DNA from: Acidovorax sp. 107
GTDB lineage: Bacteria; Pseudomonadota; Gammaproteobacteria; Burkholderiales; Burkholderiaceae_C
Assembly (NCBI RefSeq): GCF_003058055.1
Contig: NZ_QBTZ01000001.1
Span: 994,501 to 1,058,500 of the forward strand
Direction of reading: 5' to 3'
Length of the DNA: 64,000 bases
The translations under genes were made by a program, and so were the position numbers. The number at the start of each line of letters is the position of its first letter. Within the stretch, counting starts at the first letter, position 1. Below, one piece after another: positions 48,719 to 57,923 of this stretch. The notes beneath the pieces are model-generated. The model did not search any database, was not told where the DNA came from, and was given only the letters and a program-made list of their open reading frames with translations.

Positions 48719-49428
48719 GCGGCGCAGACAACTTGCTGCAGATCGCGCAGTTGCGCGGCGGGTATTCCGAGGTGGACATCATTCACGGCATCGATCTGGC
48801 CGTGGCGCCGGGCGAGATCGTGACCATTGCGGGCACCAACGGTGCGGGCAAGTCGACCCTGGTCAAGGCGCTGCTGGGCTTGCTGCCGCGTGTGGCAGGC
48901 ACCATCCACCTGGGCGGACGCGACATCACGGCCTTGTCGGCGGAAGACCGCTTTGATGCCGGGCTGGCCTACGTGCCGCAGGTGGCGAACGTGTTCCCAT
49001 CTCTCACCGTGCGTGAGAACCTGCAGGTGGTGCGGGGAGTGAAGCACCTCAAGCAGCGCATGGACGAGGTGCTGGCGGACTTTCCGGCGCTGGTGGAGCG
49101 CTTGCCGCAGCCCGCCAGCAACCTCTCGGGCGGCGAGCGCCAGCAACTGGCCTTTGCGCGGGCCCTCATGCCGTCGCCCCGCATCATGGTGCTCGATGAG
49201 CCCACGGCAGCGCTGGCGCCGTCCCTGGTGGGCAAGGTGTTCGACATGGTGCAAAAGCTGCCCGCCGCAGGCGTGGCGGTGCTGATGGTGGAGCAGCGCG
49301 CACGCCAGGCGCTGCAGATCAGCCAGCAGGGCTACATCCTGGACCAGGGTCGTTGCGTGTTGCAGGGCCCGGCGCAGGGTCTGCTGGCCGATGAGCGGAT
49401 GGCGCAGCTTTACCTGGGCAACCACTGA
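48715..49428 (+). CDS. ABC transporter ATP-binding protein, LivF type
   Basis: The 237-residue ATPase has Walker A GTNGAGKST near residues 39-47, signature LSGGERQQLAFARAL, Walker B IMVLDEPTAAL and the LivF-like switch EQRARQAL in place of a canonical His. It overlaps the LivG gene by 4 bases. It is the last gene of the transporter operon. A dispersed repeat lies in the gap before the convergent uspA. Confidence 0.95.
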   Translation: MSGADNLLQIAQLRGGYSEVDIIHGIDLAVAPGEIVTIAGTNGAGKSTLVKALLGLLPRVAGTIHLGGRDITALSAEDRFDAGLAYVPQVANVFPSLTVRENLQVVRGVKHLKQRMDEVLADFPALVERLPQPASNLSGGERQQLAFARALMPSPRIMVLDEPTAALAPSLVGKVFDMVQKLPAAGVAVLMVEQRARQALQISQQGYILDQGRCVLQGPAQGLLADERMAQLYLGNH

Positions 49429-49502
49429 GCCACAGGGCACACAGCCCTGAATGAAGAACACCGAGGAGGCTGTAGGCCTGCTCGATGTTTTGCTACATAT
49501 TC

Positions 49503-49548
49503 AATAGCTATTGGCGCTTGATGGACTAGCGCTTGCGGCCGTTTTGAT
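49503..49548 (+). repeat. Dispersed 46-bp element, copy 7 (beside uspA stop)
   Basis: It begins AATAGC, has CGCTT and GCGCT in the shared columns, shares GATGGACTAGCGCTT with copy 5, and ends GTTTTGAT. The T-rich end stops 2 bases before the uspA stop codon. Confidence 0.82.
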
Positions 49549-49550
49549 GC

Positions 49551-49994
49551 TTAACGAAGCACCAGTACCGGGATGTGCGAATGCGTCAGCACATGCTGGG
49601 TTTCGCTGCCCAGCAGCAAGCGCTTGATGCCCTTGCGGCCGTGCGAGGCCATCACGATCAAATCGCACTTGTGCTTCTTGGCGGCTGCGATCACGGCCTC
49701 GGCCACCAGGTCGGACTTGGCGACCACGGCCTTCACGGTCACGCCTTGCGCGCCGCCCTGGGCCTTCACGCCATCAACCATGGCCTGTGCGGAATCGCCC
49801 CATTGGGCTTCGATGCGTTTGACATCGTTCATGTCCACCGGCATGCCGCCTTCAAAGTAGCTGCGGGGATAGCGGGGCACCACCTTGAGGGCGACCACGG
49901 TAGCGCCGGTCAATGCGGCCAGCGACAGGCCATGTTCCACCGCTTTGTCTGACAGAGGGGATCCGTCTGTGGCGATCAGGATGCGTTTGTACAT
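49551..49994 (-). CDS. Universal stress protein, UspA family
   Basis: This 147-residue cytoplasmic protein has the ATP-binding pattern ASHGRKGIKRLLLGSET near its C-terminus and the opening KRILIATDGSPLSDKA. A strong GAGGAG precedes the ATG at 49994. An FNR-type box centred 61.5 bp upstream of the start suggests induction by low oxygen, a common trait of Usp genes beside cbb3 clusters. It is divergent from ccoI. Confidence 0.92.
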   Translation of the reverse strand: MYKRILIATDGSPLSDKAVEHGLSLAALTGATVVALKVVPRYPRSYFEGGMPVDMNDVKRIEAQWGDSAQAMVDGVKAQGGAQGVTVKAVVAKSDLVAEAVIAAAKKHKCDLIVMASHGRKGIKRLLLGSETQHVLTHSHIPVLVLR

Positions 49995-50048
49995 AAAAGG
50001 GCTCCTCAAAGTGATGGAACAAGCTTAGGATGAATCATGTTCTGGGGC

Positions 50049-50062
50049 TTGATCCACGTCAA
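50049..50062. promoter_or_regulatory. FNR-type box between uspA and ccoI
   Basis: TTGATCCACGTCAA differs from TTGAT-N4-ATCAA at one base. The centre is 61.5 bp from the uspA ATG, which puts a class II start 20 bases before it. It is only 41.5 bp from the ccoI ATG at 50097, so the spacing fits uspA better. Confidence 0.85.
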
Positions 50063-50096
50063 TGTACTGGCGATGTCCCGCAGATAGGCTTGACCC

Positions 50097-52607
50097 ATGT
50101 CCATGTTTCAACCCGGTGCGCCGGCTGCATCTCCGGCGCTGCAGCTTGACAGCGTGACAAACCCGTTGCCGATGCAGCGGGTGGAGCTGCTGGACGACCC
50201 CCAGGAGTGGCTGGCGTTTGGCCGCCCTTGCACACCGGCAGGGACCCCATTGGCCGGTAGCGCGGCGGACAGCGCTTCGGCAGACCCCGCATCCACAGCC
50301 TGGGACTCCCAGGTGGTGCTGGAGGGCATGCACTGCGCTGCCTGCGCCCTCACTATTGAAGATGCCTTGCGGGCCGTGCCGGGCGTGGTGCAGGCCGATG
50401 TGAGCGCCGCCACACGCCGGGCCCGCGTGGTGTGGCAACCTGGCCGGGTTGTGCCGTCGCAGTGGATGGAGGCTGTGCGCCGAGCGGGTTACCGCGCCAT
50501 GCCGGCGATGGATGCGTTTGCGCGCGACCAGCGCCTGCGCGAGAGCCGCCGCGCGCTGTGGCGTTGGCTGGTGGCAGGCTTTTGCATGATGCAGGTGATG
50601 ATGTACGCGTGGCCCGCCTACGTGGCGCAGCCGGGCGACCTGTCGGGCGAGATGGAGCAGCTGTTGCGCTGGGCTTCGTGGGTCATCACGCTGCCCATGG
50701 TGGTCTTTTCTTGCGGTCCTTTTTTTGCCAGTGCGCTGCGTGACATCCGCCTGCGCCGGGTCAGCATGGACCTGCCCGTGGCACTCGGCATGGCGATCAC
50801 TTTTGTGGTCAGCACCGCAGGCACCTTTGATCCCGCAGGCATTTTTGGCAAGGATGTGTACTACGACTCCTTGACCATGTTCGTGTTCTTCCTGCTCACC
50901 GGGCGCTGGCTGGAGCTGCGCCTGCGCGACCGCACGGCGGGTGCGCTGGAGGCCGTGATGAACCGCCTGCCCGACAGCGTGGAGCGGCGCGCGGCGGATG
51001 GCAGCTTCACCCGCGTGGCCACGCGGCGCATTGGGGCGGGAGACACCATCCGCGTGCTGCCAGGGGAGGCTTTCCCAGCCGATGGCCGCATCACGGCGGG
51101 CAGCACCCACGCCGACGAGGCTTTGCTGACGGGCGAGTCCACTCCCGTGGCACGCCCTGTGGGCAGCAGCGTGACAGCGGGCAGCTACAACCTGCAGTCG
51201 CCCGTCGAGGTGCTGGTGGAAGGCACCGGTGGGCAGACCCGCTTTGCGCAAATTGTGGCCCTGATGGAAAGCGCGTCGCTGCAGAAGCCCCGCCTGGCCC
51301 AACTGGCTGACCGCATTGCACGGCCTTTCCTGGTGGCCGTATTGCTGGCGGCAGCGCTGGCTGCTGCCTACTGGTGGCCGTCGGACCCTGGGCATGCGTT
51401 GATGGTGGCGGTGGCGGTGCTTATCGTCACCTGCCCGTGCGCGTTGTCATTGGCCACCCCGGTGGCCATGCTCACCGCCGCGGGTACGCTGGCGCGCCAT
51501 GGCGTGCTGGTGCGCAATCTGCAGGGGCTGGAAGCGCTGGCCCAGGTGGATACCATGGTGTTTGACAAAACGGGCACGCTGACCCGGGACGGTATGGCGC
51601 TGCAGGCCGTGCGTCCTGCCGGCAGTTGCAGCGCAGAAGAGGCGCTGGACCTAGCAGCCGCGCTCGCGCGCCAGTCGATGCACCCGGCTTCGCGGGCCCT
51701 GGCTGCGGCGGCTGCACGGCAGGCCCCGTTGGGACGCTGGCAGGTGAAGGGCCTGCAGGAAGATGCGGGGCAGGGGCTGACCGCCACTGTGGAGGACGTC
51801 ACCGGGGGAATGGTCGCGCGGACGATCCGCCTGGGTTCGGCCCACCATGCGGGTGTTGCCAGCGATGACAGTGGTGCTGCGCTGCAGGTGGTGCTCTCGG
51901 AACAAGCGTCGGATGGAGCCCTGCGTGAGCTGGCCCGCTTCGATCTGGTGGAAGACTTGCGGGCCGAGGCCTCGGCCGTGGTCCAGACGTTGCAGCAAGA
52001 TGGCGTCGCCGCGCAACTGCTCTCGGGTGACCGCCGCGGGGCGGTGCAGCGGGTGGCCGCGCAGGCGGGCATTGCCCGCGCCCAGGGCGAGTGCACGCCT
52101 CAGGGCAAGCTGGCTGCCTTGCAGGCGCTGCAGGTGCAGGGCCACCATGTGGCCATGGTGGGCGACGGCCTCAATGATGGCCCCGTGCTCGCAGGTGCCC
52201 ATGTGTCGTTTGCCTTTGGGCGTTCCGTGCCGCTGGCACAGTCGCGGGCGGACTTTGTGGTGCTGGGTGACAGCCTGGCGTTGGTGCCGCAGACCGTGTT
52301 GCTGGCACGCCGCACCTTGCGCGTGGTCCGACAGAATCTGTGGTGGGCTGCGGGCTACAACGCGCTGTGTGTGCCACTGGCGGTGGTGGGCTGGATGCCC
52401 GCCTGGCTGGCCGGGCTGGGCATGGCGCTCAGTTCGCTGCTGGTCGTGCTCAATGCAGCGCGCCTGGCGCGCGACCTGCCTTCGCTGCCAGGATGGCAGG
52501 GATCGCAGCCGAGGGAGGGCGCGGTGCCTGCGCGCCCAGACTCCTTGGCTGGCAGCCCGCCGCCGCAGCCTCTCGATCTTTCCAAAAACCCACTGGAGCC
52601 CGTCTGA
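50097..52607 (+). CDS. ccoI: Copper-translocating P-type ATPase for cbb3 oxidase assembly
   Basis: The 836-residue P1B ATPase has an N-terminal extension, a metal-binding domain with GMHCAAC (Cys near 80 and 83), the membrane copper motif CPC at 446-448, phosphorylated Asp490 in DKTGTLT and GDGLNDGP. CcoI proteins export copper for assembly of the cbb3 binuclear centre. The gene context (ccoS overlapping its stop, then ccoNOQP) supports CcoI rather than a detoxifying CopA. An ATG two codons later (50103) is an alternative start. Confidence 0.95.
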   Translation: MSMFQPGAPAASPALQLDSVTNPLPMQRVELLDDPQEWLAFGRPCTPAGTPLAGSAADSASADPASTAWDSQVVLEGMHCAACALTIEDALRAVPGVVQADVSAATRRARVVWQPGRVVPSQWMEAVRRAGYRAMPAMDAFARDQRLRESRRALWRWLVAGFCMMQVMMYAWPAYVAQPGDLSGEMEQLLRWASWVITLPMVVFSCGPFFASALRDIRLRRVSMDLPVALGMAITFVVSTAGTFDPAGIFGKDVYYDSLTMFVFFLLTGRWLELRLRDRTAGALEAVMNRLPDSVERRAADGSFTRVATRRIGAGDTIRVLPGEAFPADGRITAGSTHADEALLTGESTPVARPVGSSVTAGSYNLQSPVEVLVEGTGGQTRFAQIVALMESASLQKPRLAQLADRIARPFLVAVLLAAALAAAYWWPSDPGHALMVAVAVLIVTCPCALSLATPVAMLTAAGTLARHGVLVRNLQGLEALAQVDTMVFDKTGTLTRDGMALQAVRPAGSCSAEEALDLAAALARQSMHPASRALAAAAARQAPLGRWQVKGLQEDAGQGLTATVEDVTGGMVARTIRLGSAHHAGVASDDSGAALQVVLSEQASDGALRELARFDLVEDLRAEASAVVQTLQQDGVAAQLLSGDRRGAVQRVAAQAGIARAQGECTPQGKLAALQALQVQGHHVAMVGDGLNDGPVLAGAHVSFAFGRSVPLAQSRADFVVLGDSLALVPQTVLLARRTLRVVRQNLWWAAGYNALCVPLAVVGWMPAWLAGLGMALSSLLVVLNAARLARDLPSLPGWQGSQPREGAVPARPDSLAGSPPPQPLDLSKNPLEPV

Positions 52608-52744
52608 TGGACATCCTGTATTTGCTGATTCCGTTGTCCGTGATGTTGGTGCTGCTGATCCTGGGAGGACTGTGGTGGGCGGTGTACCACGGGCAGTTCG
52701 AAAGCGTCGAACAAGAGGGGGAGCGCATTCTCCGAGACGGTTGA
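52607..52744 (+). CDS. ccoS: Cbb3 oxidase maturation protein CcoS
   Basis: This 45-residue single-span protein ([20 protein letters not shown] and a short polar tail) is the size of CcoS. In other bacteria CcoS is required for cofactor insertion into the oxidase. The start overlaps the ccoI stop by one base (TGATG). The stop codon at 52742-52744 lies inside the FNR box of ccoN. Confidence 0.92.
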   Translation: MDILYLLIPLSVMLVLLILGGLWWAVYHGQFESVEQEGERILRDG

Positions 52745-52754
52745 CTTGTGTCAA
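52741..52754 (+). promoter_or_regulatory. FNR-type box upstream of ccoN
   Basis: TTGACTTGTGTCAA is a perfect dyad close to the FNR consensus. Its centre is 61.5 bp before the ccoN ATG. It overlaps the ccoS stop codon, so the ccoNOQP promoter begins inside the upstream gene. Confidence 0.88.
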
Positions 52755-52808
52755 TGCCCGATAGCCGCGACTGCAACAAACTCTTACTGCAATATAAAGA
52801 GGTGCCCG

Positions 52809-54248
52809 ATGGATTTTCCAAAAACAAATGCTGCGCACTACAACGATACGGTAGTGCGGCAGTTCTCTATACTGGCCGTGGTGGTGGGGGTGGTTGGTAT
52901 GCTGGTAGGCGTCATCATCGCCGCCCAGCTCGCCTGGCCAGAACTCAACTTTGGCATTCCCTGGCTCAGCTATGGCCGCTTGCGACCTTTGCACACCAAT
53001 GCGGTGATCTTTGGTTTTGGCGGTAGCGCGCTGTTCGCCACCAGCTACTACGTGGTCCAGCGCACCAGCCAGGTCCGGCTCTTTGCTGGTCCTTTGGCTG
53101 CCTTCACCTTCTGGGGCTGGGTGCTGGTCATTGCCGCCGCGGTGGTCAGCCTGCCCATGGGCTATACCCAAGGCAAGGAATACGCCGAGCTCGAATGGCC
53201 CATCGACATCCTGATCACGCTGGTCTGGGTGTCCTATGCCATCGTGTTCTTTGGAACCATTGGAACCCGCAAGGTCAAGCACATCTACGTGGCCAACTGG
53301 TTCTTTGGTGCCTTCATTCTGGCCGTGGCTCTGCTGCACCTGGTGAACAGTGCAGCCATTCCTGCGGGCTTTATGAAAAGCTACTCGGCCTATGCCGGTG
53401 TGCAGGACGCCATGGTGCAATGGTGGTACGGCCACAATGCGGTGGGCTTCTTCCTGACCGCTGGTTTCCTGGGCATGATGTATTACTTCATCCCCAAGCA
53501 GGCAGGCCGTCCGGTGTACAGCTATCGCCTGTCCATCGTCCACTTCTGGGCGCTGATCTTCACCTACATGTGGGCCGGCCCACACCACCTGCACTACACC
53601 GCGCTGCCCGACTGGACGCAATCGGTGGGTATGGTGTTCTCGCTCATCCTGCTGGCCCCCAGCTGGGGCGGCATGATCAACGGCATCATGACCCTGTCGG
53701 GCGCATGGCACAAGCTGCGTGACGATCCCATCCTGCGCTTCCTGATCGTGTCGCTGTCGTTCTACGGCATGTCCACGTTCGAAGGGCCCATGATGTCCAT
53801 CAAGACCGTCAATGCCCTGAGCCACTACACCGACTGGACCATTGGCCACGTGCACTCGGGTGCCTTGGGCTGGGTGGGCCTGATCTCGATGGGCTCGCTG
53901 TACTACCTGGTGCCGCGTCTGTTCGGCAAGGACAAGATGCACTCCGTCAAGGCGATCGAGCTGCACTTCTGGATGGCCACTATTGGCATCGTGCTGTACA
54001 TCGCCGCCATGTGGATCGCCGGTGTGATGCAAGGCCTGATGTGGCGCGCTGTCAACCCCGACGGCACGCTCACCTACACCTTTGTGGAAAGCGTGAAGGC
54101 CACCTATCCCTTCTATGTGATTCGTGTGGCGGGTGGCTTGCTGTACCTGGGCGGCATGCTGGTCATGGCCTGGAACGTGTGGCTGACTGCCATCTCGGGC
54201 CGTTCGGTCAAGGTCGCCATTCCTGCAGTGAATACGGCCCACGCTTGA
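52809..54248 (+). CDS. ccoN: Cytochrome c oxidase, cbb3-type, subunit I
   Basis: The 479-residue catalytic subunit has about twelve membrane segments. It carries low-spin haem b and the haem b3-CuB centre. His ligands are visible in [27 protein letters not shown] and [10 protein letters not shown]. It reduces oxygen with high affinity. The start at 52809 follows AGAGG; the open frame upstream to 52746 contains the promoter region. Confidence 0.97.
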   Translation: MDFPKTNAAHYNDTVVRQFSILAVVVGVVGMLVGVIIAAQLAWPELNFGIPWLSYGRLRPLHTNAVIFGFGGSALFATSYYVVQRTSQVRLFAGPLAAFTFWGWVLVIAAAVVSLPMGYTQGKEYAELEWPIDILITLVWVSYAIVFFGTIGTRKVKHIYVANWFFGAFILAVALLHLVNSAAIPAGFMKSYSAYAGVQDAMVQWWYGHNAVGFFLTAGFLGMMYYFIPKQAGRPVYSYRLSIVHFWALIFTYMWAGPHHLHYTALPDWTQSVGMVFSLILLAPSWGGMINGIMTLSGAWHKLRDDPILRFLIVSLSFYGMSTFEGPMMSIKTVNALSHYTDWTIGHVHSGALGWVGLISMGSLYYLVPRLFGKDKMHSVKAIELHFWMATIGIVLYIAAMWIAGVMQGLMWRAVNPDGTLTYTFVESVKATYPFYVIRVAGGLLYLGGMLVMAWNVWLTAISGRSVKVAIPAVNTAHA

Positions 54249-54266
54249 GTCCGAAGGAGATCATTC

Positions 54267-54899
54267 ATGTCCAATAACAACCCATCTGCTTCGACCGGCT
54301 TCTCCCATGAAAAGGTGGAGACCAACAACTTTCTGATGATCGTGCTCATCCTGATCGTGATCGCCATTGGCGGGCTGGTCGAGATCGTGCCCCTGTTCTT
54401 CCAGAAGTCCACCACCGAGGCGGTCAAGGGCGTGGAGCCCTACAACGCGCTGCAACTGGCTGGCCGCGACATTTACATCCGCGAGGGTTGCTACAACTGC
54501 CACTCGCAGATGATCCGCCCCTTCCGCGCCGAGACGCTGCGGTACGGCCACTACTCGGTGGCGGGCGAGTTTGTGTATGACCATCCCTTCCAGTGGGGCA
54601 GCAAGCGCACGGGTCCTGACCTGCACCGCGTGGGCGGCAAGTACAGCGACGAATGGCATCGCATCCACCTGAACAACCCCCGTGATGTGGTTCCCGAGTC
54701 CAACATGCCTGCGTACCCCTGGCTCGAAAAGAACCAGGTGGACCCTGCCGTCATGGCGCCTCGCATGAAAGCGCTGCGCACCGTGGGTGTGCCTTACACC
54801 GACGAGCAGATCACTGCTGCGGCGGGCGAGGTCAAGGGCAAGACGGAGCAGGACGCGCTCATCGCCTACCTGCAAGTCATGGGCCGTGCGCTCAAGTAA
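54267..54899 (+). CDS. ccoO: Cytochrome c oxidase, cbb3-type, subunit II (mono-haem)
   Basis: This 210-residue membrane-anchored cytochrome c has one N-terminal span (about 22-45) and haem site CYNCH (Cys75, Cys78, His79). It passes electrons from CcoP to CcoN. AAGGAG precedes the ATG and the gene follows ccoN by 18 bp. Confidence 0.97.
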   Translation: MSNNNPSASTGFSHEKVETNNFLMIVLILIVIAIGGLVEIVPLFFQKSTTEAVKGVEPYNALQLAGRDIYIREGCYNCHSQMIRPFRAETLRYGHYSVAGEFVYDHPFQWGSKRTGPDLHRVGGKYSDEWHRIHLNNPRDVVPESNMPAYPWLEKNQVDPAVMAPRMKALRTVGVPYTDEQITAAAGEVKGKTEQDALIAYLQVMGRALK

Positions 54900-54915
54900 G
54901 CGAAGGAGATATCCC

Positions 54916-55053
54916 ATGGACATCACCACCATGCGCATCGTCGCCACCCTGGCATCGATGGCCTGCTTCATTGGCATCTGGGTCTGGGCCTACCGGGGCC
55001 GTAACCAGTCCCGGTTTGACGAGGCGGCCCAGCTGCCGTTCGACCAAGATTGA
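54916..55053 (+). CDS. ccoQ: Cbb3 oxidase subunit IV (CcoQ)
   Basis: This 45-residue single-span protein (MDITTMRIVATLASMACFIG then WVWAYRGRNQSRFDEAA) has the size and charge pattern of CcoQ/FixQ, which stabilises the complex. GAAGGAG lies before the ATG, 16 bp after ccoO. Confidence 0.93.
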   Translation: MDITTMRIVATLASMACFIGIWVWAYRGRNQSRFDEAAQLPFDQD

Positions 55054-55077
55054 CCTTCACCAGAACGAGAACACCCC

Positions 55078-55992
55078 ATGAGTGACTTCACCAGCAATTT
55101 CTGGTCGGTCTTTGTGACCACGATAACCCTGGCCGGCATCATCGCCTGCGGCATTCTGCTTTGGATGGCAGGCCGCAAGAAGGTGGCAGCCACCTCCGAT
55201 AACACCACAGGCCACGTCTGGGACGAGGATCTGGTCGAGATGAACAACCCCCTGCCGCGCTGGTGGGTGTGGCTGTTCGTCATCACCATTGTCTTTGGCC
55301 TCGGCTACCTGGCCGCTTACCCGGGCCTAGGCAGCTTCACCGGTAAGCTCAACTGGACGCAAAAGGGCGAGTACGAAGCCGAGATGGCCAAGGCCAAGAC
55401 GGAGTTGGAGCCGCTGTATGCCCGCTTTGCTTCCATGAAGCCCGAGGACGTGGCCGGAGACCCCCAGGCCCATGCGATCGGCGAGCGCTTGTTCATGAAC
55501 AACTGCGCACAGTGCCACGGCTCGGATGCTCGCGGCAGCAAGGGCTTCCCGAACCTGACGGACAACGACTGGCTGCATGGTGGCACCCCCGAGAAGATCC
55601 GCGAGACCCTGGAGAAGGGCCGCATCGGCAACATGCCTCCCATGGCGGCTGCTGTGGGTAGCCCGGAAGACGTGCGCAATCTGTCGCACTACGTGCTGAG
55701 CCTGTCGGGCAGCCCGCATGACTCGCTGCGTGCTTCGCTGGGCAAGCCCAAGTTTGCAGCCTGCGCAGCCTGCCATGGCATGGACGGCAAGGGCAACCAG
55801 GCGCTCGGCGCTCCCAATCTGACCGATGACATCTGGCTGCATGGCTGGGGTGAGGCGGCCATTACTGCCATGATCAACAACGGCAAGGTCAACCAGATGC
55901 CTGCCCAGGCCGAAAAGTTGACTGAGGCACAGATCGGCGTACTCTCTGCCTATGTCTGGGGTCTGTCGAACAAGCAGGTGGCAGCGCGTTGA
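55078..55992 (+). CDS. ccoP: Cytochrome c oxidase, cbb3-type, subunit III (di-haem)
   Basis: The 304-residue protein has two N-terminal membrane segments (about 10-30 and 62-82) and two cytochrome c domains with CAQCH (Cys143, Cys146, His147) and CAACH (Cys229, Cys232, His233). It accepts electrons from soluble cytochromes. It is the last structural subunit gene, 24 bp after ccoQ. Confidence 0.97.
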   Translation: MSDFTSNFWSVFVTTITLAGIIACGILLWMAGRKKVAATSDNTTGHVWDEDLVEMNNPLPRWWVWLFVITIVFGLGYLAAYPGLGSFTGKLNWTQKGEYEAEMAKAKTELEPLYARFASMKPEDVAGDPQAHAIGERLFMNNCAQCHGSDARGSKGFPNLTDNDWLHGGTPEKIRETLEKGRIGNMPPMAAAVGSPEDVRNLSHYVLSLSGSPHDSLRASLGKPKFAACAACHGMDGKGNQALGAPNLTDDIWLHGWGEAAITAMINNGKVNQMPAQAEKLTEAQIGVLSAYVWGLSNKQVAAR

Positions 55993-56075
55993 CCTGGCAA
56001 CCGGACGGCACTGTAGGTGCCTTCCGGTGTTTTTCTGAGCGACCCATCCTGCTTCCCTATCCATAAAGCGACACC

Positions 56076-57521
56076 ATGAGTACACCCAGCGAGCCCGCTC
56101 GCAAGGTCATCCCGATCACGCCAGTCGCCCCCGATGCATCTTCCGCGGGGGAGATCATTTCGTTGTACGAAGCGCAGAAAAAGATCTATCCGCGCTCCAT
56201 CAGCGGTTTGTTTGCGCGCTGGCGCTGGGGCATGGTGTTTCTTACCCAGTTGGTGTTTTATGGATTGCCCTGGTTCGAATGGGGGCAGCGCCAGATGGTG
56301 CTGTTTGACCTGGGGGCTCGCAGGTTCTACATCTTCGGCTTGGTGCTGTACCCGCAGGATTTCATCTACCTCACCGGCCTTTTGATCATTTCGGCGTTGT
56401 CGCTGTTCCTGTTCACAGCCGTGGCGGGGCGTCTGTGGTGCGGCTTTGCGTGTCCGCAAACGGTGTATACCGAAATGTTCATGTGGATCGAGCACAAGAT
56501 CGAAGGGGAGCGCAGCGCACGCCTTCGTCTGGACAACGGTCCCTGGACGTTCGAGAAAATTCGCAAGAAGTTTTTCAAGCAGGTCGTATGGATTGCCGTG
56601 GCTTTGTGGACTGGGTTCACCTTCGTCGGGTACTTTGTGCCTATCCGCGAACTGGGCAGCGAACTGCTGGCGTTCCAGGGCGGCTGGCAGATTTTTTGGG
56701 TCCTGTTCTACGGTTTTGCTACCTATGGCAACGCAGGCTTCATGCGTGAGCAGGTCTGCAAGTACATGTGCCCTTACGCGCGCTTTCAGAGTGCGATGTT
56801 TGACAGGGACACCCTGATCGTCACGTACGATCCAGAGCGGGGCGAGCAGCGAGGTCCGCGCAAGAAGAACGTCGATTACAAAGCCCAGGGGCTGGGCGAC
56901 TGCATTGACTGTTCCCTGTGTGTGCAGGTCTGTCCGGTGGGCATTGATATCCGCAACGGCCTGCAATACGAATGTATTGGCTGCGGCCTGTGCGTGGATG
57001 CCTGCAACACAGTGATGGACAAGATGCAGTATCCACGCGGACTGATCCGCTATTCCACCCAGAACGGGGTGGCCAAGCGCTGGACGCAATCTCAGATCTT
57101 CCGCCGAGTGCTGCGCCCCAGGGTACTGATTTACAGCGCAGTTCTGGTGGCCCTCTGCGTGGCCATGCTGGCCAGTCTGGTGGTGCGTACGCCGCTGAAA
57201 GTGGACGTTGTGCGTGACCGCGCTGCACTCTCGCGCATTGTGTCGGGCGGCAAGCTGGAGAACATTTACCGGTTGCAGATCATGAATGCCACCGAGGGCG
57301 AGCAGCGCTATCGCATCAGCGCGCGTGGGTTGGAGGGGCTGGAGGTAGCCTCTGAGGCCGATGTGGATATTGGGCCTGCAGAGTCCCGCTGGGTGGCTGT
57401 GCGCCTGCAGATTCCGTATGGCTCGGCCACGCCGGGATCGCACGCGGTCCAGTTTGACGTGCAGGCCGTAGGGGCTGCCACCCATGTGACGGAAAAATCC
57501 GTATTTCTCGTGCCGCGCTGA
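56076..57521 (+). CDS. ccoG: Cbb3 oxidase assembly protein CcoG (RdxA/FixG), polyferredoxin-like
   Basis: The 481-residue membrane protein has about five spans and a cytoplasmic 2[4Fe-4S] ferredoxin domain (CIDCSLCVQVCP and CIGCGLCVDACN), then an Ig-like periplasmic C-terminus. CcoG is described as a cupric reductase that supplies Cu(I) for the oxidase. An additional conserved motif CGFACPQTVYTE is present. It lies 83 bp after ccoP. Confidence 0.96.
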   Translation: MSTPSEPARKVIPITPVAPDASSAGEIISLYEAQKKIYPRSISGLFARWRWGMVFLTQLVFYGLPWFEWGQRQMVLFDLGARRFYIFGLVLYPQDFIYLTGLLIISALSLFLFTAVAGRLWCGFACPQTVYTEMFMWIEHKIEGERSARLRLDNGPWTFEKIRKKFFKQVVWIAVALWTGFTFVGYFVPIRELGSELLAFQGGWQIFWVLFYGFATYGNAGFMREQVCKYMCPYARFQSAMFDRDTLIVTYDPERGEQRGPRKKNVDYKAQGLGDCIDCSLCVQVCPVGIDIRNGLQYECIGCGLCVDACNTVMDKMQYPRGLIRYSTQNGVAKRWTQSQIFRRVLRPRVLIYSAVLVALCVAMLASLVVRTPLKVDVVRDRAALSRIVSGGKLENIYRLQIMNATEGEQRYRISARGLEGLEVASEADVDIGPAESRWVAVRLQIPYGSATPGSHAVQFDVQAVGAATHVTEKSVFLVPR

Positions 57522-57585
57522 GCGGCGTCCCGGAGCGGCCCGTCAGGACCGCACTTTGATCGAATTTGTTGAGGAGTAGAGCGCC

Positions 57586-57864
57586 ATGCCTTCAAACCCT
57601 GCCATCGCTACGCCGGCAGTTTCCCCGCCCTGGTGGAAGTTTGGCCACGTGTGGCTGGTGATTGCCGGGCCTGCGATCGTGATCGTGGCCGGCTTTGTAA
57701 CCCTGTGGCTCGCGATTTCGCGGCCCGATCCCGTGGTGGCCGAGGACTACTACCGCCAGGGTATCGAGATCAACAAGACCCTGGTCGCTCCAGGTAAGAG
57801 TCTGGCGCCGGCCCTCAAGGCCCGCAACCATGCGGCCACCCCGGTCCAGGACCAACCACGCTGA
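57586..57864 (+). CDS. ccoH: FixH/CcoH-like cbb3 assembly protein
   Basis: The 92-residue protein has one membrane span (about 22-46) and a short C-terminal part with AEDYYRQGIEINKT, the recognisable FixH segment. It is shorter than classical FixH proteins (around 150-170 residues) and lacks most of the periplasmic domain. GAGGAG precedes the ATG. It follows ccoG by 64 bp. Confidence 0.85.
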   Translation: MPSNPAIATPAVSPPWWKFGHVWLVIAGPAIVIVAGFVTLWLAISRPDPVVAEDYYRQGIEINKTLVAPGKSLAPALKARNHAATPVQDQPR

Positions 57865-57870
57865 CAACCC

Positions 57871-57898
57871 TGCGGTCTCACGCCTGAGCGTGACCGCA
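57871..57898 (+). other. Hairpin between ccoH and a small unknown gene
   Basis: TGCGGT/ACCGCA encloses CACGC/GCGTG with loop CTGA and a two-base bulge on the left. No T-run follows. It may stabilise the upstream mRNA end or lower read-through. Confidence 0.55.
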
Positions 57899-57923
57899 TG
57901 CAGCACCAGGAGACAAAATCGAT

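Noticed and set aside
50097..52607. CcoI as a general copper-detoxifying CopA
   Set aside because: Overlap with ccoS, position before ccoN and the adjoining FNR box fit the assembly ATPase better.
51651..54242. 863-residue minus-strand frame opposite ccoI, ccoS and ccoN
   Set aside because: It is a shadow of three certain genes and spans an FNR promoter.
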